A DNA stretch of 64,000 bases, taken from contig JBLIRR010000006.1 of NCBI GenBank assembly GCA_049472395.1, positions 1 to 64,000 on the forward strand. Reading direction: 5' to 3'. Positions within the stretch are counted from its first letter, which is position 1. The number at the start of each line of letters is the position of its first letter. The notes under the pieces are model-generated. The model worked only from the letters and a program-made list of their open reading frames with translations, was not told where the DNA came from and searched no databases. Below are positions 1 through 8,186 of this stretch, in pieces. The position numbers were made by a program, and so were the translations under genes. This DNA is from JBLIRR01 sp049472395. GTDB taxonomy: Bacteria; SZUA-182; DTGQ01; JBLIRR01.

Positions 1-139
1 ATTTCCACCGTATCTCCCATAGCTGAAAAGGTGATATAGAAGTAAAAATCATAAGGCATATGGGGAATAATATGGGGAGCAAATCTTCCAGGCAATAAAA
101 AAAGGAGCTAAATTTTCATCTAACCCCTTGATTTATATT
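1..139. other. left-edge stretch, no supported gene
   Basis: Nothing here can be called with confidence. A plus frame ends in a TAG at 37-39, and a minus frame stays open from about 100 to the window edge with no ribosome binding site in front of it. Either could be the end or start of a gene that lies mostly outside the window. Confidence 0.3.
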
Positions 140-216
140 TGGTAGCGGGGGGTGGATTCGAACCACCGACCTTTGGGTTATGAGCCCAACGAGCTGCCAG
201 CCTGCTCCACCCCGCA
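140..216 (-). tRNA. initiator tRNA-fMet (CAT)
   Basis: A 77-nt cloverleaf on the minus strand with anticodon CAT and an encoded 3' CCA. Initiator hallmarks are visible: three consecutive G:C pairs at the bottom of the anticodon stem (GGG..CCC), an A11:U24 pair in the D stem instead of the usual pyrimidine:purine pair, and an unpaired 1-72 position. Here the 1-72 mismatch reads T.T rather than the usual C.A. The other six acceptor-stem pairs are intact. Confidence 0.93.
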
Positions 217-258
217 GTATTTTCTATTCAATTATGATTATATTATTTAATTATTATT

Positions 259-286
259 ATTATAGCATAACTCCGTTGTTTGTCAA
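259..286 (-). promoter_or_regulatory. consensus sigma-70 promoter of tRNA-fMet
   Basis: On the minus strand TTGACA (281-286) is followed after 16 nt by TATAAT (259-264). Both hexamers match the consensus exactly. The -10 box lies about 40 nt upstream of the tRNA, in the gap after accD, so the tRNA has its own strong promoter. Confidence 0.85.
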
Positions 287-311
287 ATGCTATTTTTACC
301 AGTTCAAAATA

Positions 312-1154
312 CTAAAAAACAAAAACTTTCAATAACCTGGACAATGTATCTCTCATTTTTTGCCGAGGAACAATCATATCTATTATTCCATGTTCAAGGA
401 GAAATTCCGCTCGCTGAAAGCCCTCTGGCAATTTTTCATTTATTGTTTTTTCTATTACCCGCGGCCCGGCAAAACCAATGAGCGCCTTTGGCTCAGCTAT
501 TATTATATCCCCTAACATGGCAAAACTTGCACTCACACCGCCTGTGGTCGGATCTGTAAGTATTGAAAAAAAAGGAAGCCGTGCTTCAGAAAGCTTTGTA
601 AGGGCAGCGCTTGTTTTCGCCATCTGCATGAGAGAAATGACCCCTTCCTGCATTCGTGCCCCTCCTGAGGCTGCGATAGTGATAAAGGGCTTTTTTTCTT
701 CGATAGCTTTTTCGATCGAACGGACTATTTTCTCTCCGACAACTGACGCCATACTCCCCCCCATAAAATTGAAGGCCATGGCGCACATAATAACAGGCAT
801 ACCATCAATATTACCCTGACTGCTGATTAATGCATCTTTTAATCCTGTTTTCTCCTGATATTCTCTGAGTCGATCCTTATATTTTTTCCTGTCTCTAAAT
901 TTAAGCGGGTCCTTAGGATAAATATGTACGTTGAATTCTTCATATTCTCCTTTATCATACATCTGGCTTAATCGTTGTAACGCAGTTATACTAAAGTGAT
1001 AATCACATTTAGGGCATACATGACAATTTTTCTCTAATTCCTTTCGATAGATTATTTCCTTACAATAATTACACTTTATCCACACTCCCTCAGGAATCTG
1101 AATCCTTTTTTTCCCAACTAATTTTTGGGGGCGTTTTGTTTTTTTAAACCACAT
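312..1154 (-). CDS. accD: acetyl-CoA carboxylase carboxyltransferase subunit beta
   Basis: The beta subunit of the acetyl-CoA carboxylase carboxyltransferase, which with AccA moves CO2 from carboxybiotin to acetyl-CoA in the first step of fatty acid synthesis. The 280-residue protein has the N-terminal four-cysteine zinc ribbon (CNYC near residue 30 and CPKC about 18 residues later) and the crotonase-like carboxyltransferase core with GGSMASVVGEK, the oxyanion-hole region SGGARMQEG and the TDPTTGGVSAS motif. The length is normal for AccD. It stands alone here: accA is not in the window, and the next gene upstream is an unrelated secreted protein. A separate promoter sits just upstream. Confidence 0.96.
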   Translation of the reverse strand: MWFKKTKRPQKLVGKKRIQIPEGVWIKCNYCKEIIYRKELEKNCHVCPKCDYHFSITALQRLSQMYDKGEYEEFNVHIYPKDPLKFRDRKKYKDRLREYQEKTGLKDALISSQGNIDGMPVIMCAMAFNFMGGSMASVVGEKIVRSIEKAIEEKKPFITIAASGGARMQEGVISLMQMAKTSAALTKLSEARLPFFSILTDPTTGGVSASFAMLGDIIIAEPKALIGFAGPRVIEKTINEKLPEGFQRAEFLLEHGIIDMIVPRQKMRDTLSRLLKVFVF

Positions 1155-1187
1155 AGATATACCAAGCTATAAATTTAATGTTAATGA

Positions 1188-1216
1188 ATAATAACTGTAG
1201 GATGAGCAATTGTCAA
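1188..1216 (-). promoter_or_regulatory. sigma-70 promoter of accD
   Basis: Minus strand TTGACA (1211-1216), 17-nt spacer, TATTAT (1188-1193), about 34 nt upstream of the accD ATG. The fit to consensus is strong, so accD is probably transcribed independently of the gene upstream. Confidence 0.75.
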
Positions 1217-1220
1217 ATAT

Positions 1221-2909
1221 TTAATAAGTCCACCAAGGTTGCACGTCAAGGACAAAAAATGCATCTGCCAATCCGCCTTGGTAATCATAGGCTATGATAT
1301 GCACTTCATACAATCCCGGAAAGTTAGTATTAAAATGGAAAATGACCCCCTCTTTTCCGTCATTCCTTTCAGTTACCGTTCCTATATTAGTGCTATAATA
1401 AAGTTTTTCACCATCTGGGTCTTGAAAATCAATCGGCAGTGTATAAGGTACTCCAGCTATGCTTATTTGGGGTTCTTGAATATTGTCGACGAATACGGGA
1501 GGATGATTAAGCCACGTACCCTTATTAGCTATGATAATATTAAACACATCTTGTGCAGACATTCCCCGATTGTCACGAACCGTTACCGCTATTTGATTTA
1601 CACCTTCAAATCTGGGAATGAAGTTGATTACTCCTGTAATTGGATTGATGAGGGGCTCATTCCAGGGGCCATATTGATATGAGGGCAAATTATCAATCGT
1701 TGCCGAATAGGTAAGTATATCTCCATAATCAGCGTCTCGTGCAAGAATTTGCAAAGTAAAAGGAGTATTCACCGTGGCAACACAATCATGGAAATCTTCC
1801 AGAATCGGAGGATTATTAATTCCCATTACCGGGTAATTCACCACCGACAGCGTAAATGTTTCTGTATCACTTAAGCCGCCGCTATCTGTGACAGTGACTG
1901 TTATAACATAATTATCTACTGTTTGTGAGATAAAGAATATGTGCGCCATATTCGGCGTTATTGGCTCGTTCGGGTCGCTAATCTCTGCCGGACCAAAGGG
2001 GATATGGCCTGGAGGGAGTATATTTGAATTTGGGTCATAGAAAATGGGATAGGAATCATTCGGCTCTCGAGGGATTCGAACACGGTATGCCATATCTGCC
2101 CTGGTACCGTGTATACCATACCCTCCAACCGTCACCTTAAAATCAAGAAACTCTCCCTCTGGGTCCCGCGCAGCACACAAATAGCTGAAAGGATAGAACA
2201 GCGTGGCGAATTGCGGCCCAATATGCCATAACTCAGGAGGATTATTCCTTAAAAAATTGCAATTATCGCGGAATATAATGTCATCTATATAAAAATGGGC
2301 CCCTCTTATCATAATACCTGTTATGCTTTCAAGATTTTCTCCGGGTAATACCTCATGAAGATCTTCTTCCAACGCGCAAACCACAAGATGCCATGTTCCA
2401 TCTCCATATTCTTTGCCAAGAAATATATCAATTGTATCATCTTTTAAAATTGCTCTTTGACCATCCCTTACATGGTACACCAAATAAAGGCTTTTTCCAC
2501 TCGTTGTGTTAATCATGACAATGAATTCGGTCATCTCAAAACTTTCAACGGCAAATTGTGAGCGCATCTTAAAGCTTAGATATTTATGAGACAGATAATC
2601 CCCGGTTATTGGGTGGAGAGTGTTTATATTATAAATATAATATGGTTCCAATCCATTAAATACACTCATATCATAATTCACATTTAAGACTCTGCTCCCT
2701 TGCTGTAAATCTAAGACTGTCTCTATATGACCATATCCTATGCCAAATCCGAATACAGGGTAAGCAGGATCAGATGTATACCATCCGTGATTTTGAGGAG
2801 AGTCCCAATATTCGAAGTTGTCAAACAAAATATCTTCGCTAAAACATATTCTGAACAAGAGCAAATGTATAATGAATGTACAAAAAAGAAGATATATGAC
2901 TCGTTTCAT
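1221..2909 (-). CDS. secreted cadherin/Ig-like repeat protein with an N-terminal beta-sandwich module
   Basis: Function unknown. The chosen ATG at 2909 follows a strong Shine-Dalgarno (AAGGGGGG); a longer GTG-type start at 2948 would add 13 residues before the signal peptide and is less likely. The product of about 562 residues begins with a signal peptide (KRVIYLLFCTFIIHLLLF). Residues ~20-190 form a beta-rich module that opens with DNFEYW and closes with ALEEDLHEVL and then RGAHFYIDDIIF. Three Ig/cadherin-like domains follow, each marked by acidic D-x-D/E-G-E and VTVTDSGG or VTVRDNRG strands, as in putative-Ig (He_PIG-like) domains. The same N-terminal module recurs in the 1733-residue protein at 19884-25085. 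Likely cell-surface or exported. Confidence 0.75.
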   Translation of the reverse strand: MKRVIYLLFCTFIIHLLLFRICFSEDILFDNFEYWDSPQNHGWYTSDPAYPVFGFGIGYGHIETVLDLQQGSRVLNVNYDMSVFNGLEPYYIYNINTLHPITGDYLSHKYLSFKMRSQFAVESFEMTEFIVMINTTSGKSLYLVYHVRDGQRAILKDDTIDIFLGKEYGDGTWHLVVCALEEDLHEVLPGENLESITGIMIRGAHFYIDDIIFRDNCNFLRNNPPELWHIGPQFATLFYPFSYLCAARDPEGEFLDFKVTVGGYGIHGTRADMAYRVRIPREPNDSYPIFYDPNSNILPPGHIPFGPAEISDPNEPITPNMAHIFFISQTVDNYVITVTVTDSGGLSDTETFTLSVVNYPVMGINNPPILEDFHDCVATVNTPFTLQILARDADYGDILTYSATIDNLPSYQYGPWNEPLINPITGVINFIPRFEGVNQIAVTVRDNRGMSAQDVFNIIIANKGTWLNHPPVFVDNIQEPQISIAGVPYTLPIDFQDPDGEKLYYSTNIGTVTERNDGKEGVIFHFNTNFPGLYEVHIIAYDYQGGLADAFFVLDVQPWWTY

Positions 2910-3159
2910 TATGATCCCCCCTTCACAACTATTGGTCACCACTACCATTGGTGTTCATCAAAAATATAGGCAATATATATGCCATGTGCGAACCTTAATT
3001 ATTTGCTCGCATATCTTATTCAAAAATTACTATAATGACGATGATTAATGTTGTGATTGTCCTATTGATATGAAAAATTATTCACACTATGACTTTTTTT
3101 ATCGTTTTCATTCATGAACATACTATTTTTATACATTTCTTAAAAATCTTCGGAGCAGA

Positions 3160-3189
3160 TTGACATTAAATAGATTGAAAAGGTATAGT
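3160..3189 (+). promoter_or_regulatory. sigma-70 promoter of pdxA-rsmA
   Basis: TTGACA at 3160-3165, 18-nt spacer, TATAGT at 3184-3189, about 37 nt upstream of the first possible pdxA start. It lies in the divergent gap 2910-3225, which otherwise shows only AT-rich sequence. Confidence 0.7.
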
Positions 3190-3225
3190 ATGAAGTAAGC
3201 TTTTAAAGTCGCATGAGGATTAACA

Positions 3226-4269
3226 TTGCACGCACCGGAGATTATGAGGAAAAGGCCTGTTATTGCTCTTACTATGGGAGATTATCTGGGGATCGGCCCG
3301 GAGATTATTGTAAAGGCCCTCGCAAAACTATATGAGAGCCTTCGAGGTAGTCCTGTTATCATTGGTTCCTATAATATAATTAAAGAAGCCTGTATCCTCT
3401 GCCGTTGTGATCTTCCCCTTTATCCCGTTGCGTATGAATTTGATAGCGAAAAGCTCCATCATTCAGGTATTCCCGTTGTCGATACGGAGGGGATTGCCTT
3501 ATCACTTCCTAAGGATGAAGGGTCTTTTGGCCCGACTTCTTTAGGAGGACACGCTGCTGTGTCCTATATTAAGCAGGCAGTTAAGTGCACTTTAGAAGGA
3601 AGGATCAATGCCATAGTAACTGCCCCAATCTCTAAGGAGGCGATTCATCGTGGGGGCTATGTGTATCCAGGGCATACTGAATTGCTCGCTGAACTAACGC
3701 AGACCAAAAATTTTGCTATGATGCTCGCTGGAGGCCATCTTCGTGTTGTGCTCGTCACTACGCACTGCGCCATCAACCAAGTTTCAGCATTATTATCGTA
3801 TGATGAAATATATCGTATAATAAAGCTCGTTGATCACTGGTTTTTATACTATTATAAAAAAAATCCCCTTGTCGCGGTGTCAGCCTTAAATCCACACGCA
3901 GGAGAAAACGGAATTTTTGGGAACGAAGAGAAAGATTTTATTATTCCTGCTATAGAGCGTGCAAAAAAAGAGGGGATACATGTTGTGGGGCCATATCCTG
4001 CAGATACGCTTTTTGCCCGAGCATACGATGAGAAATACGATGTGATCGTGACAATGTATCATGACCAGGGGCTCATTCCACTAAAAATGGCTGCTTTCGG
4101 AAAATCAGTTAATATAACCTTAGGCCTTCCCATTATCAGAACATCAGTAGATCATGGCACAGCCTATGATATCGCCTGGCAGGGGAAAGCCAGCGAATCA
4201 AGTATGATTGAAGCGATCCGATTAGCTCAGTTTTTGGCAGCCAAAAGAAACGGTAGCGACTCACGCTGA
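3226..4269 (+). CDS. pdxA: 4-hydroxythreonine-4-phosphate dehydrogenase
   Basis: PdxA oxidises 4-phosphohydroxy-L-threonine with NAD in the DXP-dependent pyridoxal phosphate pathway. Family motifs are present: MGDxxGIGPEI at the start, YPGHTELLA, NPHAGENGIFG, and the metal/substrate site YHDQGLIPLK. Length (341-347 residues) is normal. The start is ambiguous. TTG at 3226 has a GAGGA box about 7 nt upstream; ATG at 3244 has CGGAG only 4 nt upstream and begins MRKRPVIALT, the more usual beginning. rsmA follows 26 nt downstream, the same pdxA-rsmA order as in Escherichia coli. Some relatives act on other phospho-sugar acids, but the motif set fits PdxA. Confidence 0.93.
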   Translation: MHAPEIMRKRPVIALTMGDYLGIGPEIIVKALAKLYESLRGSPVIIGSYNIIKEACILCRCDLPLYPVAYEFDSEKLHHSGIPVVDTEGIALSLPKDEGSFGPTSLGGHAAVSYIKQAVKCTLEGRINAIVTAPISKEAIHRGGYVYPGHTELLAELTQTKNFAMMLAGGHLRVVLVTTHCAINQVSALLSYDEIYRIIKLVDHWFLYYYKKNPLVAVSALNPHAGENGIFGNEEKDFIIPAIERAKKEGIHVVGPYPADTLFARAYDEKYDVIVTMYHDQGLIPLKMAAFGKSVNITLGLPIIRTSVDHGTAYDIAWQGKASESSMIEAIRLAQFLAAKRNGSDSR

Positions 4270-4295
4270 ACCTGTGAGCGAGGACAGAATGATAT

Positions 4296-5141
4296 ATGAC
4301 GTATCAAGCCCGAAAAACGCTTAAAGAATATGGGATAGCGCCTTATCATTCCAAAGGGCAAAACTTTCTGAATAATGAAGGCATAGTCCTTAAGATTCTT
4401 GAAATGGCTGAACTAACGGCCGATGATTATGTTTTGGAAATCGGGGCGGGACTCGGTGCCCTTACTGTTCCTTTATGTCATAAGGGAGCGCATGTTGTGG
4501 CCTTAGAATGGGATACACGTCTTATTGAAATCTTAGAAAAGAGAGTAATTGATTTTGATAATATCAAATTAATCCAGACAGATGCACTGACCTTTGATTA
4601 CCATGAGTTTTTCTCCACATCCCCTTTTCCATATATAGTCATGGGAAACCTTCCTTACTATTTAGCAACGGCCCTTATTCAAACCTTATTACCGATGAAA
4701 GGAGTGATAAAGGAGTTAATCTTTATGGTTCAGAGGGAGGTTGGCGATCGTCTTATTGCGCAAAAAGGGAAACGAGAATACGGTATGCTCAGTCTTATAA
4801 CCCAATACTATAGCGTTCCTGAAAAACTTTTTAATGTTTCCAAAAAGGTATTCTATCCACAACCAAAAATTGATTCCTGTATTGTGAGAATGCGCCTTAG
4901 AAAGGAGCACCCGGTACAAGTGAGAAATGAAAAATTTTTCTTTTCTCTCATTAAAGCCGCTTTTACCCACCGAAGAAAAACACTTTTAAATGCCTTGAAA
5001 TCATCCCCCCATCTGGGTTTAGATAGCACAACTATCAGAAAAAGCCTTGAAGATGGCAATTTTTCTCTTCAAATACGCCCGCAGGAACTCTCTCTTTCAG
5101 AATTTGCCGCCTTGAGTTCATCACTTATAAAATTTCAATAA
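4296..5141 (+). CDS. rsmA: 16S rRNA N6,N6-dimethyladenosine transferase
   Basis: RsmA/KsgA uses S-adenosylmethionine to dimethylate the two adjacent adenosines in the 3'-terminal helix of 16S rRNA, a late step in 30S assembly. The 281-residue protein has GQNFLNN at the start, the SAM-binding EIGAGLGALT, the catalytic NLPYY (as N-L-P-Y of the family) and the C-terminal FYPQPKIDSC and FTHRRKTLLNAL segments typical of KsgA. It lies 26 nt after pdxA and is probably co-transcribed. Confidence 0.96.
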   Translation: MTYQARKTLKEYGIAPYHSKGQNFLNNEGIVLKILEMAELTADDYVLEIGAGLGALTVPLCHKGAHVVALEWDTRLIEILEKRVIDFDNIKLIQTDALTFDYHEFFSTSPFPYIVMGNLPYYLATALIQTLLPMKGVIKELIFMVQREVGDRLIAQKGKREYGMLSLITQYYSVPEKLFNVSKKVFYPQPKIDSCIVRMRLRKEHPVQVRNEKFFFSLIKAAFTHRRKTLLNALKSSPHLGLDSTTIRKSLEDGNFSLQIRPQELSLSEFAALSSSLIKFQ

Positions 5142-5231
5142 CCTTGACGAAGTTTTATATCTGGCTTCCGATAGAAAAGTATGGTTGAGAAGATTTTACA
5201 GAATTATATAAATAATCTTAAAGGGGAGGAA

Positions 5232-5783
5232 ATGTCTGATATAGCGACAACTGAATCTATAGTAAAAGATGAAACTATAGAAACAGATGAAACTCTAACA
5301 AAATATAAACCTACATTAAAACATGAATTTATAGCAGGTACTGAGCATATAGCGGGAACTGAGCCCATCCCCAGAAGGGCTTTTCTAAGTTTAGTAAAAA
5401 GATTCTTTGTCATCGTAATATTCGGATGGTTTCTCTATCCAGTCATAAGATTCCTTATTCCACCCGCACAGGTGGGCATCGACCCTAATATACTCTCATT
5501 CGCTGTAAGTGAAATCCCTATGGGAACCTCAAAAAAAATGAAGTATCGAGGAAAGCCTATTGTAGTTATTCACACTGAGGGAGGTATTCATGCTTTATCC
5601 GCAGTATGTACTCATCTGGGATGCATTGTGAATTGGGATTCTGCAAGTGGCACGTTAATCTGCCCATGCCATAAAGCTACCTATGACCTTCAGGGGAATG
5701 TTTTATCAGGACCTGCGCCAAAATCACTTTTTACCTTGGAGGCAAATCTTATAAAAGATAAAATAGTTATAAAAAAAGCGTAA
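5232..5783 (+). CDS. Rieske [2Fe-2S] protein of a cytochrome b complex
   Basis: The Rieske subunit carries electrons from quinol at the Qo site of cytochrome b to a cytochrome c. I chose the ATG at 5232 because a near-perfect AAGGGGAGGAA lies directly in front of it; an upstream ATG at 5181 would add 17 residues without a good ribosome site. The 183-residue product has one membrane anchor (residues ~57-76, after twin arginines at 48-49), then the cluster-binding boxes C126-T-H128-x-G-C131 and C144-P-C146-H147. A short AGTE duplication (residues 35-44) precedes the anchor. The next gene, 13 nt downstream, is cytochrome b, so the two form one transcription unit. Confidence 0.94.
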   Translation: MSDIATTESIVKDETIETDETLTKYKPTLKHEFIAGTEHIAGTEPIPRRAFLSLVKRFFVIVIFGWFLYPVIRFLIPPAQVGIDPNILSFAVSEIPMGTSKKMKYRGKPIVVIHTEGGIHALSAVCTHLGCIVNWDSASGTLICPCHKATYDLQGNVLSGPAPKSLFTLEANLIKDKIVIKKA

Positions 5784-5796
5784 AAGGGGCATTACC

Positions 5797-6876
5797 ATGT
5801 CTAAACATAATGGATCTAATAAAGAGAACGGATTCAAATCATTGAGAAAATGGTTTACCGAAGAAGGATTTCAGGAGGAAATCATTGAGCGCCGCCTCGA
5901 TATAAACGGACTTATCAAAGAAATAAAAAAAAAGATAATCCCAAAAAATAAAATTAACATATTGTCATATCCCGGATGGATCGCGTTGTTTCTTTTTATT
6001 GTAGAGATTCTGACAGGAATCTTATTGATGCTTTATTATCATGCGACAGTGGCCGAGGCCTATGCGGATGTCAGGTATATAACAAATGTCATAAATTATG
6101 GTTGGCTGTTTCGAGGCATTCATTACTGGGGTTCTCATTTAATGATCATATTTGTCTTTCTTCATATGCTTCAAACCTTTTTTTATGGAGGATATAAAGC
6201 ACCAAAAGAATTGGTCTGGATATCAGGCATAATCCTTTGGATTTTTACACTGCTTTTGGGACTTACGGGGTATCTACTGCCGTGGAATCAGGTCAGCTAC
6301 TGGGCAGTTACGGTGGTTACAGAGGTGCCTATGGCTTTTCCTTACATTGGGAACTTTATAAAAGAGCTTATTCGTGGTGGGGCAGATGTATCTCAGGTGA
6401 CACTTACCCGCTTTTATGCGCTGCATGTTGTTCTTATACCCCTCATTGTGGGGATCGGTCTCTTTTTTCATCTGTTTGCCATCAGAAAACATCTCGTCCC
6501 GAGAGACCTATTGACCTATGTAGTAAGTTTTATCCTTATGTTTGGTCTTCTCTTATCATTGGCAACTCTATTTCCTGCTCCCATAAAAGCGAAAGCAAAT
6601 CCATTTCTGACACCGGAGAATGTAAAACCGGAATGGTATTTTCTTGCCTCATTAGCCGTTCTTCAATATGCTGGAAAGCTTGAATTCTTGGGAAGCTGGG
6701 CACCTAAATTGCTCGGCGCTATATTTCAAATTATTTTTATTCTATTCTTATTCTGTATTCCCTTTATTGACCGCGGAAAGGCACGAGCTCCCAGAAAGAG
6801 GCCTATTGCCATATCTCTGGGAATATTTTTCAGCCTAGGTTATATTATTTTAACTTTATTGGGACATTGGGCATAA
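5797..6876 (+). CDS. cytochrome b, b6-type with fused subunit-IV-like C-terminus
   Basis: Membrane core of a quinol-oxidising Rieske/cytochrome b complex. The haem ligands are visible as H109-x13-H123 in helix B and H210-x14-H225 in helix D. The 14-residue spacing in helix D is that of b6-type cytochromes. PEWY (278-281), the Qo-site motif of subunit IV, follows in the same chain, with further membrane helices to residue 359. So the b6 and subunit-IV parts are fused, but the chain is shorter than mitochondrial-type cytochrome b. It sits between the Rieske gene and a nine-haem cytochrome whose start follows its stop codon by 2 nt. Confidence 0.94.
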   Translation: MSKHNGSNKENGFKSLRKWFTEEGFQEEIIERRLDINGLIKEIKKKIIPKNKINILSYPGWIALFLFIVEILTGILLMLYYHATVAEAYADVRYITNVINYGWLFRGIHYWGSHLMIIFVFLHMLQTFFYGGYKAPKELVWISGIILWIFTLLLGLTGYLLPWNQVSYWAVTVVTEVPMAFPYIGNFIKELIRGGADVSQVTLTRFYALHVVLIPLIVGIGLFFHLFAIRKHLVPRDLLTYVVSFILMFGLLLSLATLFPAPIKAKANPFLTPENVKPEWYFLASLAVLQYAGKLEFLGSWAPKLLGAIFQIIFILFLFCIPFIDRGKARAPRKRPIAISLGIFFSLGYIILTLLGHWA

Positions 6877-6878
6877 CT

Positions 6879-8186
6879 ATGAAAAGAGAAAAATTTTTAA
6901 TCTATTCTATTATTATCCCTCTCGTGATCGGCCTTAGTGCGTCTCATGCTATAGGAGCAAGAAAAAAAAAGGCATCAGATAAAATTAAATGTATTATATG
7001 TCACACTCAATTGGGTAAGGACTTAGCAAAAAAGGTAGAGCAATGGCAAAGTAGTGTTCATGGGCAAAATAATGTGACCTGCCCTGCCTGTCATGGCGGA
7101 GATCCCACCTCTTTTAATAAACCCAAAACAGAGGAATCCGGATATGTAGGAGCACCAAACCGAAATGAATTGCCCGAGTTTTGCGCAAAATGCCATTCAA
7201 GCGCTAGCTGGATGAGGCAATACAACAAAAGAACCGACCAGCTCTCCCTTTATAGGACAAGTGCTCATGGCAAAAGGCTTTTTGAAAAAAATGATGAAGC
7301 AGTGGCTGTGTGTACAGATTGCCATGGACAACATGATATTTATCCGGTCGCTGATAAGGCATCATCAGCTAATCATATGAAAATCGCTGAAACCTGCGCC
7401 GGGTGTCATTCAAATAATGAAATTATGGAGCCAAGAGGACTTAAATCAAACCAGTTACAGCTTTATAAAAAAAGCTATCATGGGGAGATCCTCTATGGCA
7501 AAATAGCCAATAAAAATCCAGGCCTTGTTCCAAGCTGCCCCGAATGCCATGGAATCCATGGCGCAACGCCTGCTGGTGTAAATGAGATATCCCATGTGTG
7601 TGGAAATTGTCATGCAAATAATGCAGAACAATTTGCCCGTGGTGACCATCAAGAAGCACTGGATAAGAAGGGAGCTCCCAGATGTATTGACTGTCATGAC
7701 TATCATGAGATACTATTCCCAACCTTAGCGCTATTCGATGGAGCGGAAAAACATCACTGTGGATACTGTCACCCGCTTAAAGGACATGAATATAATATTG
7801 GTCAGGAAATTAAAAATTCTATCGTGAAGGCACAAGGTAAAATTGATCGTGTCACTGCTTTGGTAGGGGATATAGAGTATGACCCGGGTCTCGATGTAAA
7901 AGATGAAAGAGACAACCTCGCGGAAGCCCAGGATTATCTTTTAGAGGTTGCCCCTGTTACTCATACGATTGATTTAAAATATATCAAGAATTACACAAAT
8001 AAATCTTATGAATTAGCGGTCAAAACCGAAACAGTGATTAATAAACGAATAAGTGAGTTTATTGTCAGAAAAAAATGGCTTTTCGCTACTCTTATGATCA
8101 TATTTATGATAATCGGATATATTCTTTTTAACCGCTGGACTATCCATATTCAAGAAGAAACCGGAGAATCAGCCCTTTCTCGATAA
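6879..8186 (+). CDS. nine-haem membrane-anchored cytochrome c
   Basis: Predicted periplasmic multihaem cytochrome c and the likely electron acceptor of the Rieske/cytochrome b pair encoded directly upstream. The ATG at 6879, just after the cytochrome b stop, starts a clear signal peptide (FLIYSIIIPLVIGLSA). Nine CXXCH motifs follow (CIICH, CPACH, CAKCH, CTDCH, CAGCH, CPECH, CGNCH, CIDCH, CGYCH). Isolated histidines in SVHG, SAHG and SYHG contexts are candidate distal ligands for bis-His haems. The C-terminus has a helical stretch and a final membrane anchor (WLFATLMIIFMIIGYILF). The last 18 nt overlap the convergent radical SAM gene. No close named family is asserted. Confidence 0.9.
   Translation: MKREKFLIYSIIIPLVIGLSASHAIGARKKKASDKIKCIICHTQLGKDLAKKVEQWQSSVHGQNNVTCPACHGGDPTSFNKPKTEESGYVGAPNRNELPEFCAKCHSSASWMRQYNKRTDQLSLYRTSAHGKRLFEKNDEAVAVCTDCHGQHDIYPVADKASSANHMKIAETCAGCHSNNEIMEPRGLKSNQLQLYKKSYHGEILYGKIANKNPGLVPSCPECHGIHGATPAGVNEISHVCGNCHANNAEQFARGDHQEALDKKGAPRCIDCHDYHEILFPTLALFDGAEKHHCGYCHPLKGHEYNIGQEIKNSIVKAQGKIDRVTALVGDIEYDPGLDVKDERDNLAEAQDYLLEVAPVTHTIDLKYIKNYTNKSYELAVKTETVINKRISEFIVRKKWLFATLMIIFMIIGYILFNRWTIHIQEETGESALSR

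Noticed and set aside
1..59. Minus-strand start of a gene at the left edge (ATG at 59)
   Set aside because: No ribosome site and only about 19 codons before the edge; a plus-strand frame end at 39 is equally possible.
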